Assembly (NCBI GenBank): GCA_023436825.1
Contig: JAEZHS010000469.1
Coordinates: 1-14,373 of the forward strand
Direction of reading: 5' to 3'
DNA: 14,373 nt
Source of the DNA: Pseudomonadota bacterium
GTDB taxonomy: Bacteria > Pseudomonadota > Alphaproteobacteria > Reyranellales > Reyranellaceae
The notes beneath the pieces were generated by a model that saw nothing but the letters and a program-made list of their open reading frames with translations, ran no database searches and was not told where the DNA came from. The translations under genes were made by a program, and so were the position numbers. Of the stretch, positions 1-8,661 are shown in pieces. Numbering within the stretch: position 1 is the stretch's first letter; every line of letters begins with the position of its first letter.

Positions 1-1079
1 CCCCAGCGATAGCCGGTGAGCGAGCCGCTCGAGCCGACGGCGCGATGGCAGGGAATGACGCCGGCGGCCTGGTTGGTGGCACAGGCGCGGCCGACGGCGC
101 GGGCCGAGCCCGGTGCGCCGATGCGGCGGGCGATCTCGCCGTAGGTGCGGGTCTCGCCCGGCGGGATCCTGGTCAGCTCCTTCCAGACCTTCCACTGGAA
201 GGCTGTGCCGACGATATCCAGCGGCACGTCGGCCGCGTCGAGGGCCGAGGGCTTGCGACCATAGAGCCGCGCCAGCACGCCCTTCACGCGCCGTGCCAGG
301 GCATCGTCGTTGCGCGTGATGTCGGCGGCCGGGAAGTCGTGCTTGAGGTCCTTCTCCAGGGCGCGGTCGTTGTCGCCCAGGAACACCGCGGCGATGCCCT
401 TCTGCGTTGCCGCCACCAGGACGCGGCCATAGTCGGAATCGACGGTGGTGTAGTCGATATGCGCGCCGGCGCCGCCCTTGGCGTAGGTCGCGGGCGTCAT
501 GCCCAGCGCCTTGTCGGAGGTCTCGTAGACGCGGCTCGGCGAGCCGTAACCCGCACCGTAGAGTGCGTCGGCCACCCCTTCGCCCTGGCGCAGCGCTTTG
601 CGGAAGCGCTGGCGCTTGCGCGCCGCCAGCCAGTCGCGCGGATTGACGCCCAGCTCGGCGATGAAGCGCTTGCTGAGCGCGCCCGCCGTCAGGCCGACCT
701 TGCGCGCCACCTCGGCCAGCGAGGGCGGCGTGTCGCCATTGGTTGAATCGAACAGCTTGCAGGCCAGCGCCACCGGCTTGCTGAGGCCGACATCGGCCTG
801 CCAGTCGCGCGGCTTGCAGCGCTTGCAGGCGCGGAAACCCGCCGCCTCGGCCGCATCGGGCGAGGCGTGGAAGTCGACATTGCGCCTGAGCGGCGGCCGT
901 GCCGCGCACGACGGCAGGCAATAGACCCCGGTCGTCCGGACCGAGAACCAGAACCGGCCGTTGTAGCTGCGGTCGCGCCGCTGAACGGCCTGCCAGCAGG
1001 TCGCCTCGTCCGGCAGGGCGTCGGGAAGGGTTTTTGAAACCAGCGCCACGGTGGGAAGCGAGAGAGAATGTTGGGTCAT
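1..1079 (-). CDS. ada: Bifunctional Ada: DNA-repair methyltransferase and transcriptional activator (C-terminus off the window)
   Basis: Repairs O6-alkylguanine and methylphosphotriesters by suicidal transfer to its own cysteines, then activates the adaptive response. About 359 codons are visible, against 354 residues for E. coli Ada, so only a short C-terminal tail is missing. The N-terminal zinc/methyl-acceptor domain shows Cys54, Cys58, Cys85 and Cys88 in the motifs YCLPSC and CKRCKP. An AraC-type helix-turn-helix region follows (about residues 95-190). The methyltransferase domain carries the PCHR active site with acceptor Cys344. The ATG at 1077-1079 gives the family's normal N-terminus, but its ribosome-binding site is weak. 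It lies 66 bases downstream of the DUF1127 gene on the same strand. The family is Ada, not Ogt, because both the zinc domain and the AraC region are present. Confidence 0.95.
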   Translation of the reverse strand, partial: MTQHSLSLPTVALVSKTLPDALPDEATCWQAVQRRDRSYNGRFWFSVRTTGVYCLPSCAARPPLRRNVDFHASPDAAEAAGFRACKRCKPRDWQADVGLSKPVALACKLFDSTNGDTPPSLAEVARKVGLTAGALSKRFIAELGVNPRDWLAARKRQRFRKALRQGEGVADALYGAGYGSPSRVYETSDKALGMTPATYAKGGAGAHIDYTTVDSDYGRVLVAATQKGIAAVFLGDNDRALEKDLKHDFPAADITRNDDALARRVKGVLARLYGRKPSALDAADVPLDIVGTAFQWKVWKELTRIPPGETRTYGEIARRIGAPGSARAVGRACATNQAAGVIPCHRAVGSSGSLTGYRW

Positions 1080-1145
1080 GACGCCATCAAAGCATCATGG
1101 CCCAACCTGCTCTATCCGCCACCCGCCGGCAATTACCTGCCTGGC

Positions 1146-1385
1146 CTAGGCCCAGAAGCCTTTGGTGGCCTCGATCCGGGCGGTCGCCCGGTCGAGCCCG
1201 ATATCACGCAACAAACGCTCGTCGAGCTCTGCGAGTTGGCGTCGCGAGCGGGCAAGTTCGGCGCGGGTCATGACATGCTCGATCCCGACCACAACGCCGC
1301 CCGCCAGCAGCGACACGGCGCGGCCGAAGGAGAAGGAGGCGGTTGCCGGGCGGGCGAATTCCCGCACGCTGGACAGGGTCGACAT
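1146..1385 (-). CDS. DUF1127 (YjiS-like) small protein
   Basis: A 79-residue protein. The C-terminal half carries the arginine-rich DUF1127 signature: RRQLAELDERLLRDIGLDR at about residues 48-66, ending in GFWA. Such proteins are common in alphaproteobacteria. Some members bind RNA or affect phosphate and carbon metabolism, but the role of this one is unknown. The N-terminal half (residues 20-37) is moderately hydrophobic. The ATG at 1383-1385 is preceded by a GGAG eight bases upstream, which supports the start. It is divergent from the LysR gene, with 141 bases between the starts, and lies upstream of ada. Cotranscription with ada is possible but not shown. Confidence 0.85.
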   Translation of the reverse strand: MSTLSSVREFARPATASFSFGRAVSLLAGGVVVGIEHVMTRAELARSRRQLAELDERLLRDIGLDRATARIEATKGFWA

Positions 1386-1508
1386 GACTTAGCTCCGTTT
1401 GAGGCGTCTCGGCCTGATTGCCGTGTTGCACCTCGTTTGTTTGCCCTATTTGCGCTAAGGTAACGCATCCTGCAAAGGACGATCTCTCAGGGGAGGCCTA
1501 CAAAAACT

Positions 1509-1526
1509 ATGCCGTCGGTGCCTTAA
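1509..1526 (+). other. Possible five-codon leader ORF abutting the LysR start
   Basis: ATG at 1509 encodes MPSVP and stops with TAA at 1524-1526; the LysR ATG begins at the very next base. A GGGGAGG stretch at about 1491-1497 could serve this small ORF, while the LysR start has no clear Shine-Dalgarno of its own. Translational coupling or reinitiation is an inference; chance is quite possible. Confidence 0.25.
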
Positions 1527-2450
1527 ATGAGCCGCTCTCAACTGCCCCTGAACGCGCTCCGCGCCTTCGAAGCCGCCGCCCGCCATGCCTCCTTCACCCA
1601 CGCCGCTGAAGAGCTTCACGTGACCCAGGCAGCGGTCAGCCACCAGGTGAAGGCGCTCGAGGAACGGCTGGGCGTGGCGCTGTTCGTGCGCCGCCCGCGC
1701 GGGCTCGAGATCACCAGCGAAGGCGAGGCGCTGTTGCCCGATCTGCGCGACGCCTTCGATCGCATGACCAACGCGCTCGAGCGCGTCGGCCGCAAGGCCA
1801 ATTCCGGCACGCTCAATGTCAGCCTGGTCACGACCTTCGCCTTGGGCTGGCTGGCGCCGCGCCTGCATCGCTTCCAGACCAAGCATCCCGAGATCGAAGT
1901 GCGCATGACGACCACGCAGCGGCGCATCGATTTCGCCCGCGAGGACTTCGACTGCGCCATCCGATTCACGGTGCAGCCGGAGCCGGAATTGCATGCCACA
2001 CGGCTTTTTTCCGATGTCCTGACGCCGCTCTGCGGGCGCCGTTATCGCGACAAGCTGAAGACGCTCGATGACCTGAAGCGCGTGCCTTTCATCGACATGA
2101 CCTACGATCCGGAGTGGGCGATCTGGCTGCGCGCGGTCGGCATGGGCGACTTCAAGCCCAAGCGCGTGCTCACCTTCGACTCGACGATGATCGCCGTCGA
2201 GGCGGCGATGGAAGGCGCAGGCGTGGCCGTCGGCCCGCCTCAGCTCTTCCGCGAGGACCTCGCCTCCGGCCGGCTGTTCCAGCCGTTCCCGCAGATCGTC
2301 GACTCGGGCAAGGCATGGTGGTTCGTCTGCCCGCCGGCATCGGCCAGCCGGCCCAAGACCAAGGCCTTCGAGGAGTGGCTCGTCGAGGAGCTGAACGCAC
2401 CGCAGGCGCGCTCCAACCGCGCCGCGATCGCCGCCGTCGGCCGGCGCTGA
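1527..2450 (+). CDS. LysR-family transcriptional regulator, GcvA/AmpR-like
   Basis: A 307-residue protein of standard LysR length. The N-terminal winged helix-turn-helix (about residues 5-63) includes FTHAAEELHVTQAAVSHQVK and LGVALFVRR, the hallmark of the GcvA group. A linker helix and a periplasmic-binding-like effector domain follow (about residues 90-295). The effector is not identifiable from sequence. Targets may include the divergent DUF1127 gene, since LysR regulators often act on a divergent neighbour, or the downstream PCu(A)C-like gene 36-75 bases away on the same strand. Neither link is proven. The ATG at 1527 gives the expected N-terminus, although the ribosome-binding site is poor; see the leader ORF entry. 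Confidence 0.93.
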   Translation: MSRSQLPLNALRAFEAAARHASFTHAAEELHVTQAAVSHQVKALEERLGVALFVRRPRGLEITSEGEALLPDLRDAFDRMTNALERVGRKANSGTLNVSLVTTFALGWLAPRLHRFQTKHPEIEVRMTTTQRRIDFAREDFDCAIRFTVQPEPELHATRLFSDVLTPLCGRRYRDKLKTLDDLKRVPFIDMTYDPEWAIWLRAVGMGDFKPKRVLTFDSTMIAVEAAMEGAGVAVGPPQLFREDLASGRLFQPFPQIVDSGKAWWFVCPPASASRPKTKAFEEWLVEELNAPQARSNRAAIAAVGRR

Positions 2451-2525
2451 CCCGCGGTCGGAAGGCGGGCTGAGGCCAAGGGAAATTTGGGGCTAGCCAG
2501 AGAAGGCGAAGGGCTCGAGAATCGG

Positions 2526-3050
2526 ATGGGGGAGCACGTGCTTGAGAGAAATTCTAATGGAGTGTCGGGCGTGGTGAGCTGGTTTCGCCATAGCCCCAAG
2601 GAGGCCGCGCCCTCGGCCCCGGCGGCAGTGCACGGGCTGCTGGAGGTACACAAGCCGTGGGTGCGGGTGTCCTCGCGCCCGCTGACGAGCAGCGCGGCCG
2701 GCGGTTTCCTGTCGATCACGAACAAGGGGCCGGACCACGACCGGCTGGTCGCGGCTTCCAGCCTGCTGGTCGAGCGCATCGAGCTCTGCGGCATCAAGGT
2801 CGTCGATGCCGACATCGAGATGCGTCCGCTGGCTGCGGGCATCACCATCCAGGCCGGCCACACCACGACCCTGAAGCCACGCGGTTACCATCTCCTGCTG
2901 CAGGGCCTGGCGTCACCCCTGGCCAAGGGATCGACCCTGCCGGTCACGCTGACCTTCGAGAAGGCGGGCGCCGTCGCCCTCGAGTTCGCGGTCGAGGAGC
3001 CCGGCCTGATCGGCGAGGCCATCCTCAACGAGGAGCATCACCGCGGATAG
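2526..3050 (+). CDS. PCu(A)C-domain-like protein lacking most copper ligands and a signal peptide
   Basis: About 174 residues from this start. The C-terminal 120 residues match the PCu(A)C copper-chaperone fold: GGFLSITNKG, then EMRPL, LKPRGYHLLLQGL, and PVTLTFEKAG. Known members bind Cu(I) in the periplasm through H(M)x10Mx21HxM. Here the first His-x-Met is replaced by Cys-Gly-Ile, and the final His-x-Met by His-Leu-Leu, leaving one Met and one His. No signal peptide or lipobox is seen; the N-terminus reads SWFRHSPKEAAP and is polar. Start is uncertain: TTG 2487 (AAGGG close upstream), ATG 2526, and GTG 2571 or 2574 (GGAG upstream) are all in frame. Its 3' end overlaps the convergent aminomutase gene by 13 bases. 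The fold call is fairly sure; a copper role is doubtful. Confidence 0.75.
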   Translation: MGEHVLERNSNGVSGVVSWFRHSPKEAAPSAPAAVHGLLEVHKPWVRVSSRPLTSSAAGGFLSITNKGPDHDRLVAASSLLVERIELCGIKVVDADIEMRPLAAGITIQAGHTTTLKPRGYHLLLQGLASPLAKGSTLPVTLTFEKAGAVALEFAVEEPGLIGEAILNEEHHRG

Positions 3051-4087
3051 CGATGTCGTCCACCGAAGACGTCCTCGACCAGCAGCGCCCCAGGGAGCGC
3101 ATCGGGGTCGTCGCCGAGATAGCCCGGCCCGATCGGCACCTTGCCGTGGCCGCCCGGCACGTCGAGCACGTAGGTCGGCTGGGCGAGCCCGCTCAGCCGG
3201 CCGCGCAGCGCCTTCACCAGGGCCTGGCCGCGCTCGATCGAGACCCGGAAGTGCCCGGTGCCGCGCACCAGGTCGGGATGGTGCAGGTAGTAGGGTTTTA
3301 CGCGGCACCTCACCAGGGCGCGCATCAGCGCCTCCAGCGTCTCGACCGCGTCGTTGACGCCGGCCAACAGCACCGTCTGGCCCATCAAGGGAATGCCGGC
3401 ATCGGCCAGCCGCGCCAGCGCGGCGCGTGCCGCCATGCTGAGTTCGCGCGCGTGATTGCAGTGCACGGCGAACCATAGCGCGGCCCGTTGCGGCTTCAGC
3501 GCCGCCAAAAGCCCGTCGGTCACGCGCGAGGGATCGACGATGGGCACGCGGCTGTGGATGCGGATCACGCCGACATGGTCGATGGCGTCCAGCGCGGCGA
3601 TCAGCTTGGCCATCCGCCGCGGCGCCAGCATCAACGGGTCGCCGCCGGTCAGGATCACCTCCCAGATCTCCGGCCGCGCCTCGATGTAGGCGATCGCCGC
3701 GTCGAGCTCGGCGCCCGACAGCGCCTCGCCGCCCGGCCCGACCTTCTCGCGGCGGAAGCAGAAGCGGCAATAGACCGGGCAGACATGCAGCGGCTTCAGG
3801 AGCACGCGGTCGGGATAGCGATGCACGATGCCCTTCACCGGCGAGCGCGCCTCGTCGCCGATCGGGTCTGAAAGCTCGTCGGCCGCGATCTCGGTCTCGG
3901 CGACGCTGGGCACGAACTGGCGTGCGATGGGATCGGCCGGATCGGCGCGATCGATCAGCCCCAGCATCTCTGGCGTGACGGCGATCGCCATCGCGTCCGC
4001 GGCCTCAGCGAGGCGCGAGTCCGTCGGCAGCAGCCCTTCTCGGTGCAGGGCTTTCAGGGTCCGCAGCGTCTGCATGACGGCGCTCAA
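3038..4087 (-). CDS. KamA/EpmB-family radical-SAM lysine 2,3-aminomutase-like protein
   Basis: A 349-residue radical-SAM, PLP-dependent enzyme. The iron-sulfur motif CPVYCRFC supplies Cys103, Cys107 and Cys110. LTGGDPL (147-153) is the SAM-binding GGD region. Lys316 in PGGHGKVP is the expected PLP lysine, and Asp272 and Asp309 align with the two substrate-lysine aspartates of clostridial KamA. This fits lysine 2,3-aminomutase chemistry. Bacterial relatives (EpmB) instead act on a lysine of elongation factor P; neither efp nor epmA is in the window, so the substrate is open. The start may be TTG 4085-4087, with GGGAG just upstream, or ATG 4073-4075. It is divergent from the transporter operon and converges on the PCu(A)C-like gene. 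Confidence 0.88.
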   Translation of the reverse strand: MSAVMQTLRTLKALHREGLLPTDSRLAEAADAMAIAVTPEMLGLIDRADPADPIARQFVPSVAETEIAADELSDPIGDEARSPVKGIVHRYPDRVLLKPLHVCPVYCRFCFRREKVGPGGEALSGAELDAAIAYIEARPEIWEVILTGGDPLMLAPRRMAKLIAALDAIDHVGVIRIHSRVPIVDPSRVTDGLLAALKPQRAALWFAVHCNHARELSMAARAALARLADAGIPLMGQTVLLAGVNDAVETLEALMRALVRCRVKPYYLHHPDLVRGTGHFRVSIERGQALVKALRGRLSGLAQPTYVLDVPGGHGKVPIGPGYLGDDPDALPGALLVEDVFGGRHRYPR

Positions 4088-4168
4088 ATACTCCCAAACG
4101 TCGCTTCCAACCAGTTGCGAAAACCACCATCATCCGGGCCAAAGTGTGGCGCGAACGGGGAGGGGTTC

Positions 4169-5062
4169 ATGACGGGTGGCGGGCGTCCCCTGTTCGGGGA
4201 GCAGACGCGTTTCATGTTGCTGCTGATCACGCCCGCGGCGCTGCTGCTCACCCTGTTCCAGGTCGTGCCCATCGCCATCGGCGCCAATGCGAGCTTCCGC
4301 GACTGGGCGCTGTACAATCCCAAGAAGACCTGGGTTGGTTTGGCCCACTATCAGGCCGTCCTGAGCGATCCCGAGTTCCTGTGGGTCGTGCTGCCCAACA
4401 CCTTCATCTTCATGATCGTGAGCGTGGCCGGCGCCCTGGTGCTGGGCCTGGCGCTGGCGCTCCTGCTCAACCGGCCCTTCGCCGGCCAGAAGATCGTGCA
4501 GACCGTGCTGCTGGTGCCGCTGATGGTGGCGCCGGTGATCGCCGCCATCATGATGCGCTGGATGTTCAACGATCAGTTCGGGATCGTGAACGCCGTGCTG
4601 GAAGGGCTGGGGTTCGACGGCCAGCCCTGGCTGGTCGAGCGCTGGACCGCCTTCGGCGTCATCGTCATGGCCGACATCTGGCTGTGGACCCCGTGGTACA
4701 CGCTGTTGCTGCTGGCCGGCCTGCAGAGCCTGCCGCGCGAGCCGTTCGAGGCCGCCGCGATCGACGGCACCTCGACCTGGCGCGTCTTCACCCATCTCAC
4801 CCTGCCGATGCTGCGGTCGGTGATCGTGGTCTGCGTGGTGATCCGCGCCATCGACGCCTTCCGCACCTTCGACATCGTCTGGACCCTGACCGGCGGCGGC
4901 CCGGGCCGCTCGACCGAGCTGTTCAGCCTCTACGCCTACGTGCTCGCCTTCCTGAGCCTCGATTTCGGCCGCGGCTCGGCGGCGGCGATCATCGGCGGCC
5001 TCATCATCCTGGTGGTCGGCGCGGTGCTCTACCGCGTCGTCGACCGCATCGCGCGGGCCTGA
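4169..5062 (+). CDS. ABC sugar-type importer permease 1 (CUT1, MalF/UgpA-like)
   Basis: A 297-residue inner-membrane permease with about six membrane segments (near 14-36, 73-100, 110-131, 160-183, 206-226 and 270-290). The cytoplasmic EAA loop that contacts the ATPase is EPFEAAAIDGTSTWRVF at 191-207, with a following LPML. GGGPGRSTELFSLYAY is typical of the MalF/UgpA side of CUT1 systems. The ATG at 4169 has a strong GGGGAGGGG run just upstream, so it is preferred over the longer in-frame extension that starts at 4043. It is first in a four-gene importer set, divergent from the aminomutase. Substrate not determined. Confidence 0.93.
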   Translation: MTGGGRPLFGEQTRFMLLLITPAALLLTLFQVVPIAIGANASFRDWALYNPKKTWVGLAHYQAVLSDPEFLWVVLPNTFIFMIVSVAGALVLGLALALLLNRPFAGQKIVQTVLLVPLMVAPVIAAIMMRWMFNDQFGIVNAVLEGLGFDGQPWLVERWTAFGVIVMADIWLWTPWYTLLLLAGLQSLPREPFEAAAIDGTSTWRVFTHLTLPMLRSVIVVCVVIRAIDAFRTFDIVWTLTGGGPGRSTELFSLYAYVLAFLSLDFGRGSAAAIIGGLIILVVGAVLYRVVDRIARA

Positions 5063-5066
5063 CGCC

Positions 5067-5903
5067 ATGGCGATGGTCAAGGAACCTTTGCTGTTTGCCC
5101 GCCTGCCGCTCAATGCGCGGCGGGCCCTGTTCGGCCTGGTGCTGTTCGCGATCTGCTTCCTGTTCGCCTTCCCGGTGCTGTGGCTGATCCTGACCTCCCT
5201 CAGGCCGGAGTCGGGCGTCTACTACGTCCATCGCGGCACCGAGATCACGCTCGGCAACTTCGCCGAGGTGCTGCAGGACGAGCGCGTCGTCGAAGCCTTC
5301 GCCAATTCGGCGCTGATCGCCACGCTCGCCACCATCTTCTCCCTGCTGGTCACGGTCTCGAGCGGCTACATGCTGTCGCGCTTCCAGGGGCCGGCCGCGC
5401 GCACCTGGTTCGGCACGATCTATGTCTTTCGCTGCGTGCCCTACATCTCCTGGGTGCTGCCGCTCTACTTCGTGGCCCAGAGCTGGGGCCTCTACGACAC
5501 CTATATCGGCCTGCTGCTGCCGCACATCGCCGTGCACATCTGCTTCTTCTCCTGGCTGATGAAGGGCTTTTTCGACGGCATCGACCCCTCGATGGAGTAC
5601 GCCGCCCTGATCGACGGGTGCACGCGCTGGGGCGCCTTCATCCGCGTGGCGCTGCCATCCGCCATTCCGGCGATCTCGGCGCTCGGCGTGCTGTGCTGGC
5701 TGTTCACCTGGAACGAATTCCTGTTCGCCCTGATCCTGACCGGCAACAAGGTGCCGGTGATCACCGTGGTGATGGCCCAGTTCGTCACCGAGATGGGCAT
5801 GCGCTGGAACCTGATGGCGGCCACCGCCGTGATGGCGCTGCTGCCCGCCTTCGTGCTGGCCCTGTTCGGCCAGAAGTACGTGATCCGCGGATTGCGCCTG
5901 TGA
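5067..5903 (+). CDS. ABC sugar-type importer permease 2 (CUT1, MalG/UgpE-like)
   Basis: A 278-residue inner-membrane permease that pairs with the upstream one. Membrane spans are apparent near 20-43, 82-103, 115-137, 145-165, 196-222 and 240-262. The EAA loop is MEYAALIDGCTRWGAFIRV (176-194), followed by LPSAIPAI. FTWNEFLFALIL near 213-224 and a C-terminal KYVIRGL are classic MalG-family features. The gene starts four bases after the stop of permease 1, so the two are surely cotranscribed and probably translationally coupled. Confidence 0.94.
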   Translation: MAMVKEPLLFARLPLNARRALFGLVLFAICFLFAFPVLWLILTSLRPESGVYYVHRGTEITLGNFAEVLQDERVVEAFANSALIATLATIFSLLVTVSSGYMLSRFQGPAARTWFGTIYVFRCVPYISWVLPLYFVAQSWGLYDTYIGLLLPHIAVHICFFSWLMKGFFDGIDPSMEYAALIDGCTRWGAFIRVALPSAIPAISALGVLCWLFTWNEFLFALILTGNKVPVITVVMAQFVTEMGMRWNLMAATAVMALLPAFVLALFGQKYVIRGLRL

Positions 5904-5932
5904 GCATTGGAACAACAATCGGAGGGAACGAC

Positions 5933-7228
5933 ATGCAACGGATGTTCAGACGGACAGTGACCGCGCTTGCCGCGGTCGGCGTCTTCGCCGTGGGAACGGC
6001 CGAGGCGCAGGTCAAGGAACTGCGCATCGGCTACCAGCCGAGCCCCATCCAGGACGCCTCGATCGCCATGTTCGAGACCTGGGGCGCCAAGAAGGGCATC
6101 AAGATCGTCAAGGTGCCGAACTCCTACGGCGTCTATGTCGAGAAGATGACGGCCTCGCTCACCTCGAACTCCGACCAGTACGACGTGATCTGGCACAACG
6201 ACGACTGGGGCCAGCTGTGGGCCCATCTGCTCGAGCCGACCGATGACGTGCCCGGCCTGCAGTTCGCCGAGAGGTGGGGCATGGACAAGGTCGTGTTCGG
6301 CAATGCGCAGGGCCAGAACACCGTCGTGCCCATGGGCCAGACCTTCAGCGTGTTCTTCTATCGCACCGACCTGCTTCAGCCCAACGAGGTGCCCAAGACG
6401 CTCCAGGAAGTGGTCGACGTCAGCAAGAAGTTGCAGGCGGCCAACAAGGTGAAGTGGGGCTATGTCGGCGGCATGGCCATGAACCACAGCTGGTTCAGCT
6501 GGTTCTGGTCGATGTGGGGCAACAATTGCGACGTGCTGATGCCGTTCTACGAGCGCGACAACAAGGTGCTGGCGCAGAACGGCTGGAAGTCGAGCCTGGG
6601 CGAGCCCTGCATGAAGCAGACCGTCGAGTACTGGTGGGACGCCATCAACACGCACAAGATCTCGCCGCGCGGCATGCCGGCCTACGACCGCAACGAGGCC
6701 AATGCCATCTTCATGGCCGGTGACGCCGCCTTCACCGTGGCCGATACGCTGTGGTGGGGCACCTTCACCGATCCGGCGAAGTCGAAGGTCGCCACGAAGA
6801 TCGCCGCCGCGCGCTTCCCGCTCGGGCCCAACCGGCAGAAGAACTTCGCCTGGGACGACATCTGGGGCTGGGCGATCCCCAAGTCGATCTCGGCCGAGCG
6901 CAAGGCGCTCGCCAAGGAGATGCTGGCGGCCATGATGGTCGACGAGGAAGGCCAGTTGAAGATGTGGAAGGCGACCGGCGCGCCGCCGCCCAACACGCAG
7001 TTCTGGCCCAAGATCGCGGCCCAGGACCCCTTCATGAAGCTCCTGATGGAGGCGGTCCTGGAATCGCCCGACAAGGTGCGCGGCGCCTACTACTTCCCGC
7101 AGTGGCCGGCCGTGCACAAGGCGTTCAACGACGCCGTGACCAAGGCCGTGACCGGCAAGCGCGAGGACATCGCCAAGGTCCTGGCCGACAACGCCGCATC
7201 GGTCAGCAAGGCGGCGCAGGGACAGTAG
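5933..7228 (+). CDS. ABC importer periplasmic substrate-binding protein (family 1, CUT1-like)
   Basis: A 431-residue secreted protein. The N-terminus MQRMFRRTVT is followed by a hydrophobic stretch and an AEA|Q cleavage site near residue 25, a Sec signal peptide. The mature part has the layout of family 1 extracellular solute-binding proteins: YDVIWHNDDWGQLW, an internal YVGGMAMNHSWFSWFWSMWG segment and NEANAIFMAGDAAF. The many Trp and aromatic residues fit sugar or polyol binding, but the ligand cannot be named. The ATG at 5933 is chosen because of the signal peptide and the CGGAGGGA ribosome-binding site at 5920-5927. The frame is open much further upstream, but that part only shadows permease 2. 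The REPIN-like repeat lies between it and the ATPase gene. Confidence 0.93.
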   Translation: MQRMFRRTVTALAAVGVFAVGTAEAQVKELRIGYQPSPIQDASIAMFETWGAKKGIKIVKVPNSYGVYVEKMTASLTSNSDQYDVIWHNDDWGQLWAHLLEPTDDVPGLQFAERWGMDKVVFGNAQGQNTVVPMGQTFSVFFYRTDLLQPNEVPKTLQEVVDVSKKLQAANKVKWGYVGGMAMNHSWFSWFWSMWGNNCDVLMPFYERDNKVLAQNGWKSSLGEPCMKQTVEYWWDAINTHKISPRGMPAYDRNEANAIFMAGDAAFTVADTLWWGTFTDPAKSKVATKIAAARFPLGPNRQKNFAWDDIWGWAIPKSISAERKALAKEMLAAMMVDEEGQLKMWKATGAPPPNTQFWPKIAAQDPFMKLLMEAVLESPDKVRGAYYFPQWPAVHKAFNDAVTKAVTGKREDIAKVLADNAASVSKAAQGQ

Positions 7229-7252
7229 GCCTGTCGCTGTCGTTCCGTCCCC

Positions 7253-7366
7253 TTCATGTTCCTCTCCCCCTTGGGGGAGAGGTTAGGTGAGGGGGTTCAA
7301 CGCGAAGATTGTCTCCTGCATCACCCCCTCACCCAGGCTCTCCCCCAAGGGGGAGAGGAGCATGAA
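7253..7366. repeat. REPIN-like pair of inverted G/C-tract repeats between binding-protein and ATPase genes
   Basis: Two near-identical copies of about 44 bases (7253-7296 and 7323-7366) lie in inverted orientation around a 26-base loop. Each copy contains a small hairpin, CCTCTCCCCC-TT-GGGGGAGAGG in the left copy, plus a GGTGAGGGGGT tail. The copies differ mainly at about four bases after the small hairpin. The RNA could fold as one long stem or as two short hairpins. By position it may stabilise the binding-protein message or reduce read-through into the ATPase gene. No T-run marks it as a classical terminator. A related single copy lies at 14303-14338. Confidence 0.85.
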
Positions 7367-7429
7367 GCGAAGAGGGCGAGGGCGATTGTGGGCACGAGAG
7401 TCAGCAGAACGCGAGAGTCCTGAAGAGTC

Positions 7430-8526
<1,097 letters not shown>

Positions 8527-8530
<4 letters not shown>

Positions 8531-8585
8531 CTCAAAATCAGCTTTCCTCACGGAAGTGTTGGTTCGAGTCCGACCGGGGGCACCA
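8527..8585 (+). other. tRNA-Leu(CAA) 3' fragment, candidate integration (att) site
   Basis: Reading 5' to 3': partial anticodon stem CTGA, seven-base loop CTCAAAA (anticodon CAA), stem TCAG, a class II variable arm TTCC-TCAC-GGAA, T-arm GTTGG-TTCGAGT-CCGAC (8558-8574), acceptor strand CGGGGGC, discriminator A and encoded CCA (8583-8585). The D-arm and the 5' acceptor strand are absent, because the preceding bases are the ATPase coding end. The fifth anticodon-stem pair already fails (C 8526 against C 8542), so homology begins inside the anticodon stem, where tyrosine integrases usually cross over. It cannot make a functional tRNA. Confidence 0.85.
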
Positions 8586-8617
8586 CTCTAGAATGCAAAC
8601 GGGCTAGCATTTTAGAG
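8586..8617. other. Inverted repeat directly after the tRNA fragment
   Basis: CTCTAGAATGC (8586-8596) pairs with GCATTTTAGAG (8607-8617) at 10 of 11 positions, the exception being a G-T pair, around a 10-base loop. There is no following T-run, so it is a poor terminator. Its place beside the attachment-like fragment would also suit an integrase arm site. Confidence 0.4.
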
Positions 8618-8661
8618 CTATCGGTGGTTTCCCATCGTTGGAACAAGCCAGGCACGAAAGT

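Noticed and set aside
45..746. Long plus-strand frame of 233 codons opposite ada
   Set aside because: Antisense shadow: the minus strand encodes clear Ada motifs here, and the plus frame shows only GC-driven Arg/Ala/Gly composition.
4130..5113. Minus-strand frame of 327 codons opposite permease 1
   Set aside because: His/Asp/Glu/Gln-rich shadow of a high-GC membrane protein gene; no domain, and permease 1 is unmistakable.
5180..5932. Upstream extension of the binding-protein frame (251 codons)
   Set aside because: It overlaps permease 2 in another frame; the signal peptide and ribosome-binding site fix the start at 5933.
5501..7117. Minus-strand frame of 538 codons opposite permease 2 and the binding protein
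   Set aside because: Antisense shadow across two real genes; no recognisable domain.
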